A DNA stretch of 64,000 nt from Shewanella sp. c952 (GTDB lineage: Bacteria > Pseudomonadota > Gammaproteobacteria > Enterobacterales > Shewanellaceae): contig NZ_BPEW01000012.1 of the NCBI RefSeq assembly GCF_019654975.1, positions 49,418 to 113,417 on the forward strand, written 5' to 3'. The notes under the pieces are model-generated. The model had not been told where the DNA came from. It saw only the letters and a program-made list of their open reading frames with translations, and searched no databases. Numbering within the stretch: position 1 is the stretch's first letter; every line of letters starts with the position of its first letter. Both the position numbers and the translations under genes were made by a program. This document shows positions 25,959 through 36,086 of this stretch, in pieces.

Positions 25959-26822
25959 TTAACTCGCGCGAAGTGCTGCGATACGCTTCTCAAGTGGCGG
26001 ATGGCTCATCATCAATTCGGCCATTGATTTTTTACCGTTAATACCAAGAGCTGACATCGATGCCGGCATAGCGCCTGTTTCAGGGCCCTGCTTTAATCTA
26101 TCAAGCGCTGCAATCATCTTATCTTTGCCCGCTAAGCGTGCACCACCTTCATCTGCTTTAAACTCACGAATACGAGAGAAGTAGGCAACGATCATTGAAG
26201 CAAGAATACCGAAAAGCATATCAAGTACGAAGACAACTGCCATATAAGCAAACATGCCTAGACCTTCGCCCTCTTCATCGTTACTTGCAACAAAGTTATT
26301 GATGATGCCAGCAACGACGCGAGCTGCAAATATAACAAAGGTATTCACGACACCTTGGATAAGCGTCAACGTAACCATATCGCCGTTAGCCACATGGCTA
26401 ACTTCATGGGCAAGTACCGCTTCGATTTCATCATGGTTCATGCCATAAAGCAGACCGCTACTCACTGCTACTAAGGAGTTATTTTTACTCGGTCCTGTAG
26501 CAAAAGCATTGAACTCTTGCGATTGGTAGATAGCAACTTCTGGCATTTTGATACCAGCTTGCTCAGCTTGACGTGCAACGGTTTCAACTAACCAACGCTC
26601 AGTGTTGTCGCGAGGGGTAGTGATAACTTCACAGCCCATGGTCTTTTTTGCCATCCACTTAGAGATAGCCAAACTGATAAATGCACCACCAAAACCGAAT
26701 ATTGCAGCAAAAACTAACAAGCCACTCATGGTTGATGTGTTAACACCTAAAATAGACATCACGATTGATGCCACTAGTAAGATCGCCATATTAGTAGCAA
26801 TCAGTAAAAATATACGCTTCAT
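25959..26822 (-). CDS. htpX: Membrane metalloprotease HtpX
   Basis: 287 aa, the standard length. Two N-terminal membrane helices ([38 protein letters not shown]), then the zinc motif [14 protein letters not shown], further helices ([37 protein letters not shown]), and the third ligand region [14 protein letters not shown]. HtpX is an M48B protease that degrades damaged inner-membrane proteins together with FtsH. Expected Cpx-type regulation was not traced in the promoter region. Monocistronic. Confidence 0.95.
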   Translation of the reverse strand: MKRIFLLIATNMAILLVASIVMSILGVNTSTMSGLLVFAAIFGFGGAFISLAISKWMAKKTMGCEVITTPRDNTERWLVETVARQAEQAGIKMPEVAIYQSQEFNAFATGPSKNNSLVAVSSGLLYGMNHDEIEAVLAHEVSHVANGDMVTLTLIQGVVNTFVIFAARVVAGIINNFVASNDEEGEGLGMFAYMAVVFVLDMLFGILASMIVAYFSRIREFKADEGGARLAGKDKMIAALDRLKQGPETGAMPASMSALGINGKKSMAELMMSHPPLEKRIAALRAS

Positions 26823-27054
26823 TTAAGCTCCTGTAGGATCGAAATAATCCTGATAAACATTCTTAAAGACATAATATGTCCCAAATTGTTTTTTTCAAGG
26901 GGGAACTGAGTAAAAAACAATACGACCGCTTTAATTCTAGCCCAGTCGCTTTCTTTATCAGGTTGGGTGATTTTATGCAGTTTTCATTAATCTAATCTTA
27001 ATTCGAGTCGAAATTGACATAGATACAGATTAATCTTTTTTAACAGGAAGATAG

Positions 27055-27093
27055 CCCTAACAAAAGTGGGTGAATTTACCTCATTTGTTAGGG
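27055..27093. repeat. 10-bp inverted repeat downstream of bioD
   Basis: CCCTAACAAA (27055-27064) and TTTGTTAGGG (27084-27093) form a perfect stem, and the loop contains a nested GGT/ACC pair. It lies 26 bp after the bioD stop. No clear T-run follows on the minus strand, so it may be a weak terminator or RNA-stabilising hairpin. Confidence 0.5.
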
Positions 27094-27118
27094 TTACTGA
27101 TATGAAGGTTGTTAAGGG

Positions 27119-27784
27119 TTAAGACAGTAGTGCTACATCAAGATGTTTAGCAGCGTTGTTTGCAGTAGCATTTTCAAGATGAGGGATATGGCCAAGAAAC
27201 GGTGCAGAGATCATCTGTTGCAGTGATGCTAAGTTTTGTTGCTGATTTTTCATTGTTGAATCGATTTGATTGCTTACCCAGCCAGCGATAACAAGACCAT
27301 CTAGCTCAATTGCTTCTACCGTTAATAAAGCATGGTTGAGACAACCCAACTTCATACCTACTACCAAAATAACCGGCAAATTCATAGCTTGAACGACTTC
27401 AGACATATAATGCCCATCACCTAACGGTAAACGCCAGCCACCCGCACCTTCAACAACAACAAAATCTGCACCTAAATGCTGCGCCATATTGAGTTGTGCT
27501 TGGATGCGTGTAGGAGTCAAAGTCACATTTTGTTCGGCTGCTGCGATATGCGGTGCAATAGCAGGCGCAAATGCAAAAGGATTGATGTCATCATAAGGCA
27601 GCTTAATGCTAGATGCAGCCATCAATGCAAGAGCATCACCATTCCTTAATCCCTGCTCCGTTCTCTCACAACCGGAGGCCACAGGCTTAAACCCTACCGT
27701 TTCACCAGCTACTGCGGTTAATAACGCTGATGACACTAATGTTTTGCCGCAATCAGTGTCGGTACCAGTCACAAAATAAGTCAT
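27119..27784 (-). CDS. bioD: Dethiobiotin synthetase BioD
   Basis: 221 aa. P-loop FVTGTDTDCGKTLVSSALL at the start, substrate-binding GFKPVASGCE, and the acidic VVVEGAGGWRLPL segment define BioD. It closes the ureido ring of dethiobiotin from DAPA, CO2 and ATP. Last gene of bioBFCD; the start lies 25 bp after bioC. Confidence 0.95.
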   Translation of the reverse strand: MTYFVTGTDTDCGKTLVSSALLTAVAGETVGFKPVASGCERTEQGLRNGDALALMAASSIKLPYDDINPFAFAPAIAPHIAAAEQNVTLTPTRIQAQLNMAQHLGADFVVVEGAGGWRLPLGDGHYMSEVVQAMNLPVILVVGMKLGCLNHALLTVEAIELDGLVIAGWVSNQIDSTMKNQQQNLASLQQMISAPFLGHIPHLENATANNAAKHLDVALLS

Positions 27785-27809
27785 GCATACTCCAAGGTTT
27801 CAGCCTTTA

Positions 27810-28580
27810 TTAACGCGTCTTTGTCGCTTTGATAAAACTGATATGATAAGTCAAAGGCAGCCCCTCAGGGGCGCGGCTTAACTCTGCCTTATTAACTAAT
27901 TTTTGCCAATCACCTCGCCCTCTCAGTGTGACGTGGCGTTGATTTAGCTGATGTTTAGGATCAACAGTTGATGCCCCTACTCCTTTAATCGACAGCAATA
28001 GCGACTTGAAATTAGCAAAGTAAACTGTGATTGCACGAGTCTCAATATGGACATCGTGCCATAGCTTTAGATCAAAACAGCGCTTGATAACTTGTTCACT
28101 GTTAAAACTGTTAACGTTTAAGCCTAAATCGGCCAATTGACACAGGCTGTTCTCGCTAACAATACTGGCATTAAACTCACCACCAACTTTCAGTACCCGA
28201 TTAGCTTCGCTTATTGCGCCACCCAAGTTACTGCACCATTGCAACGCAATATTAGAATAAATGGTATCAATAGAGTCACAAAGCAAAGGCAGATTGTGCG
28301 CGTCACCGCATAGGGCATGATGCGCAGGAAAGTCCGTTGTAAAGGTATTGAGCATCCCCTGAGCGATATCAACGCCGATAACTTCATTTACAGTTTCAAA
28401 TTGACTAAAAGATGTCCCAGGACCACAACCAAGGTCGAGTAATCGAGCAGATGGTGACATCTGTTCTAATAGCTGCTTAGCGGTAATACGCTGTAAAACA
28501 TCATGAGAATGGTATGACGATGCCGCTGCAGAAAATCGATTTGCAACATTAGTCGTTAATTGCTCTTCCCCGGTATTCAC
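27810..28580 (-). CDS. bioC: Malonyl-ACP O-methyltransferase BioC
   Basis: 256 aa, apparently with a GTG start. SAM-binding motif I is RLLDLGCGPGTSFSQ, followed by EVIGVDIAQGML and the post-motif ALCGDAHNLPLLCDSIDTIY. BioC methylates malonyl-ACP to enter the fatty-acid route to pimeloyl-ACP. It lies between bioF and bioD in the bio operon. The partner esterase BioH is not in this window. Confidence 0.92.
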   Translation of the reverse strand: MNTGEEQLTTNVANRFSAAASSYHSHDVLQRITAKQLLEQMSPSARLLDLGCGPGTSFSQFETVNEVIGVDIAQGMLNTFTTDFPAHHALCGDAHNLPLLCDSIDTIYSNIALQWCSNLGGAISEANRVLKVGGEFNASIVSENSLCQLADLGLNVNSFNSEQVIKRCFDLKLWHDVHIETRAITVYFANFKSLLLSIKGVGASTVDPKHQLNQRHVTLRGRGDWQKLVNKAELSRAPEGLPLTYHISFIKATKTR

Positions 28581-28626
28581 GTTATGGGATCCTATACGCT
28601 ATGGGAGTTTATAATCATGCGGTTAA

Positions 28627-28648
28627 ACAAGACCACTACTGGTCTTGT
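28627..28648 (-). promoter_or_regulatory. Hairpin spanning the bioF stop codon
   Basis: ACAAGACCA/TGGTCTTGT form a perfect 9-bp stem with a 4-nt loop that includes the bioF stop. It is followed by TTAACC rather than a long T-run. It is a candidate for transcript processing or weak attenuation between bioF and bioC. Confidence 0.5.
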
Positions 28649-29823
28649 AAAATACCTGCAAGTACGGCAACAAACGCGTGGATATCCTCTTCACAATGCT
28701 CTGCTGTTAACGTCACTCTTAATCTTGCACTTCCTTGAGCAACTGTCGGAGGTCTAATTGCACCAACCCAAAAACCGTGTTCTTTTAGCCTTTTAGCAAT
28801 GGCCAGTGTCCTAGCACTATCACCGATAATAATAGGTTGTATTGCTGTGGTTGAACCGGTTAAAACAATATTTGCAGCCTCACAGCTAGCAATAAAAGTG
28901 ACTACGTTAGCCTGCAACTTTTGATTCAGTTGCGGCGTAGTCATAATGGTATTGATAGATGCCGTCACTGCGGCGGCGTTTGCCGGTGAAAGTGCTGTCG
29001 AATAGATATACTGGCGCGCATTTGCCACTAGGTAGTTAATCAAATCCCGGCTGCCAAGTATCGCTGCGCCCTGTCCGCCTAAAGCTTTCCCAAATGTAAC
29101 CACTTGCGCATCGATATGAATGCCCTCGGCCACTGCGGAGGCGCCCATGCCATTATCTCCGATAACGCCAAAGCCGTGGGCATCATCAACGATGAACCAA
29201 GCTCCTTGTTGTTGACACAATGCCGATAGTTCTGCCAGCGGTGCTACATCACCGTCCATACTAAAAACACTTTCAGTGATCACAGCGCATGGAGCGTGGC
29301 GTTCAACATTTTGAGTGGCTGAGGCAACATCATTATGGATAAATCGTTTTAGTGTCGCACCACTATCTTGCAAGCCATCAATCACAGATGCGTGCACCAA
29401 CTTGTCAGTGAGCACCCTATCGGAGTCATTAAACAAGGTTTTCATCAAGGCATGATTTGCTGTAAAGCCAGAACAAAAAAGCAGTGCTGCTTCATGACCT
29501 GTCGCGTTACACAATGCCTGTTCAAGCTGCTGGTGTGCCTGATTATATCCAATGACTAAAGGCGAAGAAGCACCACCAGCACCAAAATCTTTTGCACCGC
29601 TATACAGGGCTTCAATTACATTTGGATCTCTAGACAGTCCTAAATAATCGTTACTGCTAAAGTTAATATAGGGTAAGTCATCGACTTCAAAACAGCTGGC
29701 GTGTTCAGGGTCAAGCATAACTTTAACCCGTTTTCTTAACAGCCCTTTGTCTGCCAAAGACCGATTAGCCTCTACCACCCTATCGTGAAGCGGCTGTAAT
29801 TTTTTCGTGGCGACATCAGACAT
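28636..29823 (-). CDS. bioF: 8-amino-7-oxononanoate synthase BioF
   Basis: 395 aa from ATG 29823; a TTG four codons upstream is an alternative. Alpha-oxoamine synthase family motifs: INFSSNDYLGLSRDP, GASSPLVIGYNQAH, WFIVDDAHGFGVIGDNG, and the PLP lysine in VVTFGKALGGQGAAILGS. It condenses pimeloyl-ACP with L-alanine. Second gene of the bio operon, separated from bioB by a hairpin-bearing gap. Confidence 0.95.
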   Translation of the reverse strand: MSDVATKKLQPLHDRVVEANRSLADKGLLRKRVKVMLDPEHASCFEVDDLPYINFSSNDYLGLSRDPNVIEALYSGAKDFGAGGASSPLVIGYNQAHQQLEQALCNATGHEAALLFCSGFTANHALMKTLFNDSDRVLTDKLVHASVIDGLQDSGATLKRFIHNDVASATQNVERHAPCAVITESVFSMDGDVAPLAELSALCQQQGAWFIVDDAHGFGVIGDNGMGASAVAEGIHIDAQVVTFGKALGGQGAAILGSRDLINYLVANARQYIYSTALSPANAAAVTASINTIMTTPQLNQKLQANVVTFIASCEAANIVLTGSTTAIQPIIIGDSARTLAIAKRLKEHGFWVGAIRPPTVAQGSARLRVTLTAEHCEEDIHAFVAVLAGILQDQ

Positions 29824-29854
29824 AACATTACTCAATATGAGAGCGAGACTTAAT

Positions 29855-29884
29855 TACCGTTAGCAGCCATCGCTGTTAACGGTA
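29855..29884 (-). promoter_or_regulatory. Strong hairpin in the bioB-bioF gap
   Basis: TACCGTTAGCAGC and GCTGTTAACGGTA pair over 13 bp with a single G-U and a CATC loop. No T-run follows on the minus strand, so it is more likely an mRNA stability or processing element than a terminator. Confidence 0.5.
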
Positions 29885-29926
29885 TATTTCTGTTAAAGCA
29901 GTTTCTAAACTAATTCGCTTAGGTAT

Positions 29927-30979
29927 TTACAATGCACCAGCATCATAAAAAGCGGAAGCTTTCTTATCTTGCTGCGCGGCCGCTTTAGCAAGCATAGCTT
30001 CATCTTGCTCTTTGGTCGCAGCAATACCCTGCTCAGGGTGTAATCCTAGACGTCTAAACAAACTCATGTCGTCGTTTTCTTCTGGGTTAGGTGTGGTTAA
30101 CAGTTTGCAACCATAAAAGATTGAATTAGCCCCGGCAAAGAAACACATCGCTTGCAATTCATCGGTCATATTCTCACGACCTGCCGACAACCGTACTCGC
30201 GATTTAGGCATGATAATCCGCGCAACGGCAATCGTTCTTACAAACTCAAGCGGATCTAAATCATCAATCTTTTCAAATGGTGTGCCTTCCACTTTAACCA
30301 GCATGTTAATCGGTACTGAATCCGGGTGTTTCTCAAGGTTGGCTAACTGTTGCAGTAGACCCGCTCTATCCGTTGCTTGCTCGCCCATACCCACAATACC
30401 ACCTGAACAAACTTTCATGCCTGAAGCACGAACGTTAGACAAAGTATCGAGTCGGTTTTGATAGGTACGTGTTGTAATTACATCACCATAATACTCTGGT
30501 GAAGTATCTAAGTTATGGTTGTAATAATCGAGTCCTGCATCAGCGAGTTCGCTAGCTTGATCGGCAGAGAGCATACCTAAAGTCATGCACGTTTCCATGC
30601 CCAGAGATTTAACCTCTTCGACCATGGTTTTTAGGTATGGCATGTCACGCTCTTTAGGGTTACGCCATGCGGCCCCCATACAAAAGCGCGAAGCGCCAGC
30701 GGCCTTTGCACTACGGGCTTCAGTTAACACGGTTTCCATTGCTAACAAGCGTTCTTTTTCAAGGCCCGTATCATAACGGGCACTTTGCGGGCAGTATTTG
30801 CAATCTTCAGGGCAAGCGCCAGTTTTAATCGAGAGTAAGCGACTGATCTGCACTTCGTTAGGATCGAACTCTTGGCGATGTACGCTGTGGGCTTGAAACA
30901 ACAGATCATTCATCGGTAACGCAAATAAGGCTTCAATCTCATCGCGGTTCCAGTTATTTCTCACTTGTACATCTGACAT
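29927..30979 (-). CDS. bioB: Biotin synthase BioB
   Basis: 350 aa. The radical-SAM cluster motif is [16 protein letters not shown]. Other BioB signatures include [35 protein letters not shown], the GGIVGMGE segment, and RLSAGRENM, which carries the Arg that binds the auxiliary [2Fe-2S]. It inserts sulfur into dethiobiotin. First gene of bioBFCD, divergent from bioA. Confidence 0.97.
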   Translation of the reverse strand: MSDVQVRNNWNRDEIEALFALPMNDLLFQAHSVHRQEFDPNEVQISRLLSIKTGACPEDCKYCPQSARYDTGLEKERLLAMETVLTEARSAKAAGASRFCMGAAWRNPKERDMPYLKTMVEEVKSLGMETCMTLGMLSADQASELADAGLDYYNHNLDTSPEYYGDVITTRTYQNRLDTLSNVRASGMKVCSGGIVGMGEQATDRAGLLQQLANLEKHPDSVPINMLVKVEGTPFEKIDDLDPLEFVRTIAVARIIMPKSRVRLSAGRENMTDELQAMCFFAGANSIFYGCKLLTTPNPEENDDMSLFRRLGLHPEQGIAATKEQDEAMLAKAAAQQDKKASAFYDAGAL

Positions 30980-31079
30980 CTCTTTTTCCTTTTCTAGCTC
31001 ACACTAGTTGCAAAATCATGCTTTTTAATCGACGCGTGCATTTTGTTAACGAAAACGGAGTAGATAAAGCTATTACTGA

Positions 31080-31114
31080 CTGTTTACGCTTATAAAATAA
31101 ACCTTTATAAACAG
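31080..31114. promoter_or_regulatory. Candidate BirA operator between bioB and bioA
   Basis: An imperfect 35-bp inverted repeat with outer arms CTGTTTA (31080-31086) and TAAACAG (31108-31114) lies in the divergent bioB/bioA promoter region. Its outline resembles the long spaced bioO palindrome. The half-sites match the known consensus only partly, so this is a candidate. Confidence 0.35.
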
Positions 31115-31228
31115 CCTGTTAACGTATTTACATTGCGTGATTTAATTAATATTTATCTTGCCTAGGATACCTGTAAGCCTTAACCTGTCAATGCCAATCA
31201 GCTCAGAAGGTTTACTAGCGGTTATTTT

Positions 31229-32569
31229 ATGAACACACAAAAGCAAATCAGTAATCAGTTTATCGATTTAGATTTCGATGCAAAACATCTATGGCACCCT
31301 TACACCTCGATGAATAATGCATTGCCCACCTATGGTGTAGTGAGCGCTGAAGGTGTTGAGTTAACATTAAACAGTGGCGCCAAACTGATTGATGGCACCA
31401 GCTCCTGGTGGGCATGTGTTCATGGTTACAGCCACCCTAAAATTGTCACTGCGATGCAGCAACAAACAGCACAACTTAGCCATGTGATGTTTGGTGGGAT
31501 CACTCATCGACCTGCTGTCGAGCTAGCAAGAATGCTTGTCGACATGACAAGTGAGCGCCTAACCAAAGTGTTTCTCGCTGATTCAGGTTCCATTGCTGTC
31601 GAAGTCGCGATGAAGATGGCGTTGCAATATTGGCAAGGGCGAGATAAACCCAACAAACAAAAGATCCTGACGGTGAAAAGCGGTTATCACGGCGATACAT
31701 TTGCCGCCATGAGCGTGTGCGATCCCGAGGGAGGCATGCACACTATGTTTGGTGAACTCGTCACAGAGCAACTGTTTGCGCCAGAGCCAAAGACGCGTTT
31801 TGTCGAAAACTTCGATGCAGAAGAGCTTCTTACTATTAGCAGCATGTTTGAAGATAACCATCAACATATTGCCGCAGTGCTTATTGAACCTATTATGCAG
31901 GGTGCAGGCGGAATGCGCTTTTACCACCCAGAGTATTTGAGCGCACTGCGAAAATTATGTGACAAATATGATGTGTTATTGATTCTAGATGAGATTGCAA
32001 CTGGCTTTGGCCGTACCGGCAAGCTCTTTGGTTATGAGCATGCTAACGTCGAAGCGGATATATTATGCTTAGGTAAAGCACTTACTGGTGGTTATATCTC
32101 ACTGGCAGCAACGATGTGTAGTGATGAAGTAGCAAAAGGTGTGAGTGATTCTCCAGCAGGTGTTTTCATGCATGGACCAACATTCATGGGTAACCCACTA
32201 GCCTGCACAGCAGCCATTGCGAGCCTTGAGCTTATTAACGAACAACACTGGCAAACACAAGTTGCCAATATTGAATCTCAAATGAAAGTAGAGCTTGCAG
32301 ATGCCGTTAACTACACCAATGTTGTTGATGTTAGGGTACTTGGCGCTGTTGGCGTATTAGAGATGAGTTCGACCTTAAACACCGCAGAGCTTCAACAACA
32401 GTTTGTTGATCTCGGAGTATGGATAAGACCCTTCTCAAACCTTATCTATATTATGCCCCCCTACACTATATCAAGTGAACAATTGACCCGATTAACCCGT
32501 GCCATGAAAACCGTTGCAAGCCAAATATCACTGCCGGAAAATGACACCAGCTTTATCAGCCACGGTTAG
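31229..32569 (+). CDS. bioA: Adenosylmethionine-8-amino-7-oxononanoate aminotransferase BioA
   Basis: 446 aa. Class-III aminotransferase: HLWHPYTSM at the N terminus, DGTSSWWACVHGYSHP, ILDEIATGFGRTGKLFGYEH, PLP lysine in LCLGKALTGGYISLAA, and GPTFMGNPLACTAA. It makes DAPA from KAPA with SAM as amino donor. Divergent from bioBFCD, with a shared 250-bp control region. Confidence 0.96.
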   Translation: MNTQKQISNQFIDLDFDAKHLWHPYTSMNNALPTYGVVSAEGVELTLNSGAKLIDGTSSWWACVHGYSHPKIVTAMQQQTAQLSHVMFGGITHRPAVELARMLVDMTSERLTKVFLADSGSIAVEVAMKMALQYWQGRDKPNKQKILTVKSGYHGDTFAAMSVCDPEGGMHTMFGELVTEQLFAPEPKTRFVENFDAEELLTISSMFEDNHQHIAAVLIEPIMQGAGGMRFYHPEYLSALRKLCDKYDVLLILDEIATGFGRTGKLFGYEHANVEADILCLGKALTGGYISLAATMCSDEVAKGVSDSPAGVFMHGPTFMGNPLACTAAIASLELINEQHWQTQVANIESQMKVELADAVNYTNVVDVRVLGAVGVLEMSSTLNTAELQQQFVDLGVWIRPFSNLIYIMPPYTISSEQLTRLTRAMKTVASQISLPENDTSFISHG

Positions 32570-32620
32570 AAAAGCAGACGCTATAACTCGGTAATCGCAA
32601 AGGTATTCACATCTTGGCGG

Positions 32621-33490
32621 CTAAGGTATTACAGCGTAATGATGTACGATAGCGTCTAGTTGCTCAGTGGTTATCTTAGGAAAATCAGTACGCTTGGCGT
32701 ATTTAACATATGTAGAATAAAAAATGTTTGTCCCAGCGATTTTATCAAACTGTTGCGTCAGTCCACTTCCACTGCTGTTTGCCGTTATGCAGCACTGGCT
32801 ATACTGAGCAACGACTTGGGACAAACTACTTCCCCTTTGAAGCAATAAAGCGTCGACTTCAGCAAAATAAGCGGCACCAGACCAATAAACCCGCATGTAA
32901 GCGTGTTTTCGCCACATATCATTAGAGACCATGCTCAACTTACCGGGTTGAGAAATAGTATTAAGCCTCCCCCTTTCTAATCCCGCTTGTAGTTTATTAA
33001 CAAAGGTTGCCTTGTCTATGACTTGGCTTTGTAACATAACAATATTTTGCATGTACGTTGCAAACCCTTCGTTTAACCAAAATGAAGGGTAATCTAAGTA
33101 GGGAATATAAAGATGTGACAACTCATGATAAAGCGTCCAGTCATCAACAAAGTCTTGCAAAGGCCAGTCTGTATTGATCTGTAACCTGACTTTGTTCGTC
33201 CTCCCCCTAATCACTTGTGCAAAAGGCACGGGTTCGTTGGCAAAAGACTGAGTAACGAGTTCAATGTCAATGTTTCGTCCTGGCATTGTGCCCAGAGATA
33301 ACTCAACCGCTTGTATCCCTCCCGTTATCCATTGCTGCATCTTTTTGTGTTCATTGAGAGGCGAGTTTCCCATATCAATTTCAACTTCAGCGCCAAAGGC
33401 CACGCCGAAACAGCTGACGAGTACAGTGCTAAATAGCAATGTTCGAGAGAAGTGTTTGCTCTGTCGGGCTTTGTTTGACGTCTTTAGCAT
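32621..33490 (-). CDS. Exported M1-like zinc metallopeptidase
   Basis: 289 aa from ATG 33490 with GAGGGAG 5 nt upstream (a GTG two codons earlier is in frame). The signal peptide is RTLLFSTVLVSCFGVAFGA. The zinc motif is LYHELSHLYIPYL with the third ligand in FWLNEGFATYMQNI, a gluzincin pattern (HExxH-18-E) as in M1-family enzymes. The domain is shorter than classical aminopeptidases and lacks the GAMEN region, so it is a compact periplasmic peptidase of unknown substrate. It stands between bioA and a chemoreceptor gene. Confidence 0.75.
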   Translation of the reverse strand: MLKTSNKARQSKHFSRTLLFSTVLVSCFGVAFGAEVEIDMGNSPLNEHKKMQQWITGGIQAVELSLGTMPGRNIDIELVTQSFANEPVPFAQVIRGRTNKVRLQINTDWPLQDFVDDWTLYHELSHLYIPYLDYPSFWLNEGFATYMQNIVMLQSQVIDKATFVNKLQAGLERGRLNTISQPGKLSMVSNDMWRKHAYMRVYWSGAAYFAEVDALLLQRGSSLSQVVAQYSQCCITANSSGSGLTQQFDKIAGTNIFYSTYVKYAKRTDFPKITTEQLDAIVHHYAVIP

Positions 33491-33731
33491 GTCCACTCCC
33501 TCACCTGCCTGTAGGACTGTTATCGGCTAATGGCTAACTTAAACCACAAAACACCTTGGAGCCTGTTTTTAAAATTACGTTAAGCACCAGCCAGCAGATC
33601 ACCTTAGTTGGTTCTGTAGATGCTAGTGCAGTTCGTGGCAAGCCTGTAGTATCCTCTGTAACAATCGATGACAGGACCCATGATAAATGTCTTGTATTGC
33701 TGGAATTCCGGCCATTTTATCAATTAAATTG

Positions 33732-35687
33732 TTACAATCTAAACCCCGAAATTTGCAAGGCTAACCGTTGCGAGTCTTTCGCTAAAGTCTTACCAATAGA
33801 TGACGCTTCTTTAGCAGCGATTAAAGCTAAATCAGCGCCTTGTTTAATGGCATCGGTGCGGGTATCCATCGAAGCTGACACCTCTCGTTGGGCAACAACA
33901 GTTTGAGTTATCTGCCCACTAATAACGACAATATCCTCAACATTGCTTGCCAAAGTCGCAATACTTTCGCTAACCAAGCTAGCCTGCACGACCCCTTCGT
34001 TGGCCTGCATTGAACCTGACTCCATTGCTTTAACAGCTTGTTTTGCCCCTTTTTGGACCAGCTCTATCATGGCTTCAATCTCTTTCGTTGAAGACTGAGT
34101 GCGACTCGCCAACGTTCTCACTTCATCAGCAACGACTGCAAATCCCCGTCCTTGCTCTCCCGCTCTTGCCGCTTCAATCGCTGCATTCAACGCCAGTAAG
34201 TTGGTTTGCTCAGCAATCGAGCGGATAACATTCACCACCGCACCAATATCACTGCTGTGCAATGCCAGCTGGTTAATGACTTCGGCACCTGTTGCAACCT
34301 CTGCGGCAATTTTATTAATCCCATTCACTGTACCAGTAATGACCTCTTTGCCATTTTGCACGGAATGAAGCGCATCGGAGGTCACTTGATTCGCATCATG
34401 AGTACAGCGTTCAACGCTGTCTGCAGAATCAACCATATCGGTAATGGCCTCAGCAACGCTGTGAGTCTGCGCTTGCTGCTTTGTCAACGTTGACTCTACA
34501 TCTGAGGTTACCAATTGCATTTTTTCGCTGGCATTAACTACATCTAGGCTGACTTGCTTTACTTCTGTTATAAGCAACCTCACACTGGTCAACATATGAT
34601 TAAAAGCCTCGGCGATTTTTGATAATTCATCATTTCCAGCAACCTCTAGATCCGCCGTAAAGTCGCCTTTCGCCACCCGAGATGTCAATGCCTCGATAGC
34701 CACCACTTTCTCGATAATCGCTTTATAAATAACCAGCAGGATCAGCACACTGGTAATCACCACCATTAGCGCTCCAATAATGAGCCAGAACATGTGTGAT
34801 AGCTCTCTATCAAGGCGAGACTGGATCTGCAACTCAAGTTCTTGGGAAGTTGTGTCGCCTAGCAATTTCAAAGCTGCGGCCACTGTATTTGATTGAGTGT
34901 TAAACCCAGCTAAGTCGACGCTCAACTCATCGGGTGAAATAATATCTTTATCGATTGTATTAACAAAATCACCAACTAACTCTGCGGACTCAGCTAGTGC
35001 GTTTTTCAGTGGCAACATCTCTGTATCTGCTACTGTTGCAATTAGTCGGCTTGTGCTTTTTTTCAGTAAAACTTGTTGTTCTTCCAACCTTTTATTAAGT
35101 GCAACAATCTGAGTATAAGACTGGGGAGTAAAGCCACCTTGCTGCAATATGTTCGACGTTAAAGCTGTCACTAACGAATAATATTCAGTAATTTGAGCAA
35201 TGCGATTAATGTATAGTTCAGCAAGATAAAAGCCACTGGGTTCACCGTCAAGCGCAACTCCTGACAAAGCCGATATATCTTCTTTTGCACTCGCTATACT
35301 AGCTGCCAATAGCGTTGCGGTGTCTTTATCATTTCTGTCGAATTCAAGTGACAGTTGTCGTAAAACACTGACGGAATTGGGCTGCAGGTTTACTGTCGTT
35401 TGCAGTTGCTTAATGCTCACTAAAGCAAGTTCTTTAACCCCATTGTAATTTTGCCAATCATTTGCGCGACTATGCCGATAATCGTGTTCAACACGACTCA
35501 ACTCAGTTAAAACCGACAACCCCGCAATCTCATCATTGAGTAAATTTAGCGCGTCTTTTTGCTGCATAACAATGATGCCAGCACCGAAAATGAGAGGCAA
35601 AAGAGTAACAATGGCTAGAAGAGTGAACTTCTTCTTAAAGCTCAATCGGTTGGCTATATGCATTCCTGCAGAAATAAAGGCGTTCAT
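33732..35687 (-). CDS. Methyl-accepting chemotaxis protein
   Basis: 651 aa. TM1 at about 20-42 ([18 protein letters not shown]), a 260-residue helical periplasmic sensor, TM2 [20 protein letters not shown], a HAMP domain ([20 protein letters not shown]), and the signalling hairpin tip [20 protein letters not shown]. The periplasmic domain looks all-helical; its ligand is unknown. No CheW-binding pentapeptide is seen at the C terminus. No chemotaxis genes adjoin it. Confidence 0.92.
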   Translation of the reverse strand: MNAFISAGMHIANRLSFKKKFTLLAIVTLLPLIFGAGIIVMQQKDALNLLNDEIAGLSVLTELSRVEHDYRHSRANDWQNYNGVKELALVSIKQLQTTVNLQPNSVSVLRQLSLEFDRNDKDTATLLAASIASAKEDISALSGVALDGEPSGFYLAELYINRIAQITEYYSLVTALTSNILQQGGFTPQSYTQIVALNKRLEEQQVLLKKSTSRLIATVADTEMLPLKNALAESAELVGDFVNTIDKDIISPDELSVDLAGFNTQSNTVAAALKLLGDTTSQELELQIQSRLDRELSHMFWLIIGALMVVITSVLILLVIYKAIIEKVVAIEALTSRVAKGDFTADLEVAGNDELSKIAEAFNHMLTSVRLLITEVKQVSLDVVNASEKMQLVTSDVESTLTKQQAQTHSVAEAITDMVDSADSVERCTHDANQVTSDALHSVQNGKEVITGTVNGINKIAAEVATGAEVINQLALHSSDIGAVVNVIRSIAEQTNLLALNAAIEAARAGEQGRGFAVVADEVRTLASRTQSSTKEIEAMIELVQKGAKQAVKAMESGSMQANEGVVQASLVSESIATLASNVEDIVVISGQITQTVVAQREVSASMDTRTDAIKQGADLALIAAKEASSIGKTLAKDSQRLALQISGFRL

Positions 35688-36086
35688 TCAATATTGAGTC
35701 CGTTCTGTTACTAGTTGGTAACATATGACCCGTCGTCATCAGATTTTATTTCATTTTGCTTTCTATTAACCCAGCAAATTAGTTCTAAACTTAATGTTGG
35801 TCAATTTTTGCAATATCGCTTTTCGCTGACAATGGACAACGACCAGCAGTACAATATTAATTCTCTGTCCCCCTAAAAAAGACAATTATCTGCAACATTA
35901 TGGATAAATTAGCAGCCAGTAAGAGCTAGAGGACAATTAGCAAACGATGATTTTGGGCTCAAAATGTGATTATTTCATGATATTTAGCTTAAATTAGCGC
36001 TGAATGATAAAAATCGATAAAAAAAATGGAAAAGTATTGCTATACTTGCGCGGAATTTTAGAACGTAACTCCAATAGAGTAGAAAA
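35688..36086. other. Divergent control region of the chemoreceptor gene and fusA2
   Basis: About 400 bp, AT-rich, with no gene. It contains the fusA2 promoter at its right side and must also hold the chemoreceptor promoter. No repeat or RNA recognised. Confidence 0.5.
36038..36046 (+). promoter_or_regulatory. Extended -10 promoter element for fusA2
   Basis: TGCTATACT, an extended -10 (TGN-TATACT), lies 41 bp before the fusA2 ATG; the -35 region is A-rich and poor. This suggests a start site near 36053. Confidence 0.35.

Noticed and set aside
31042..31123. Two GTTAAC motifs in the bioA/bioB region as a BirA site
   Set aside because: They are 67 bp apart (31045-31050 and 31118-31123), far too wide for one operator.
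33556..33906. 116-codon open frame on the plus strand opposite the chemoreceptor 3' end
   Set aside because: Mostly antisense to a clear methyl-accepting chemotaxis protein, with no ribosome site or protein-like composition.
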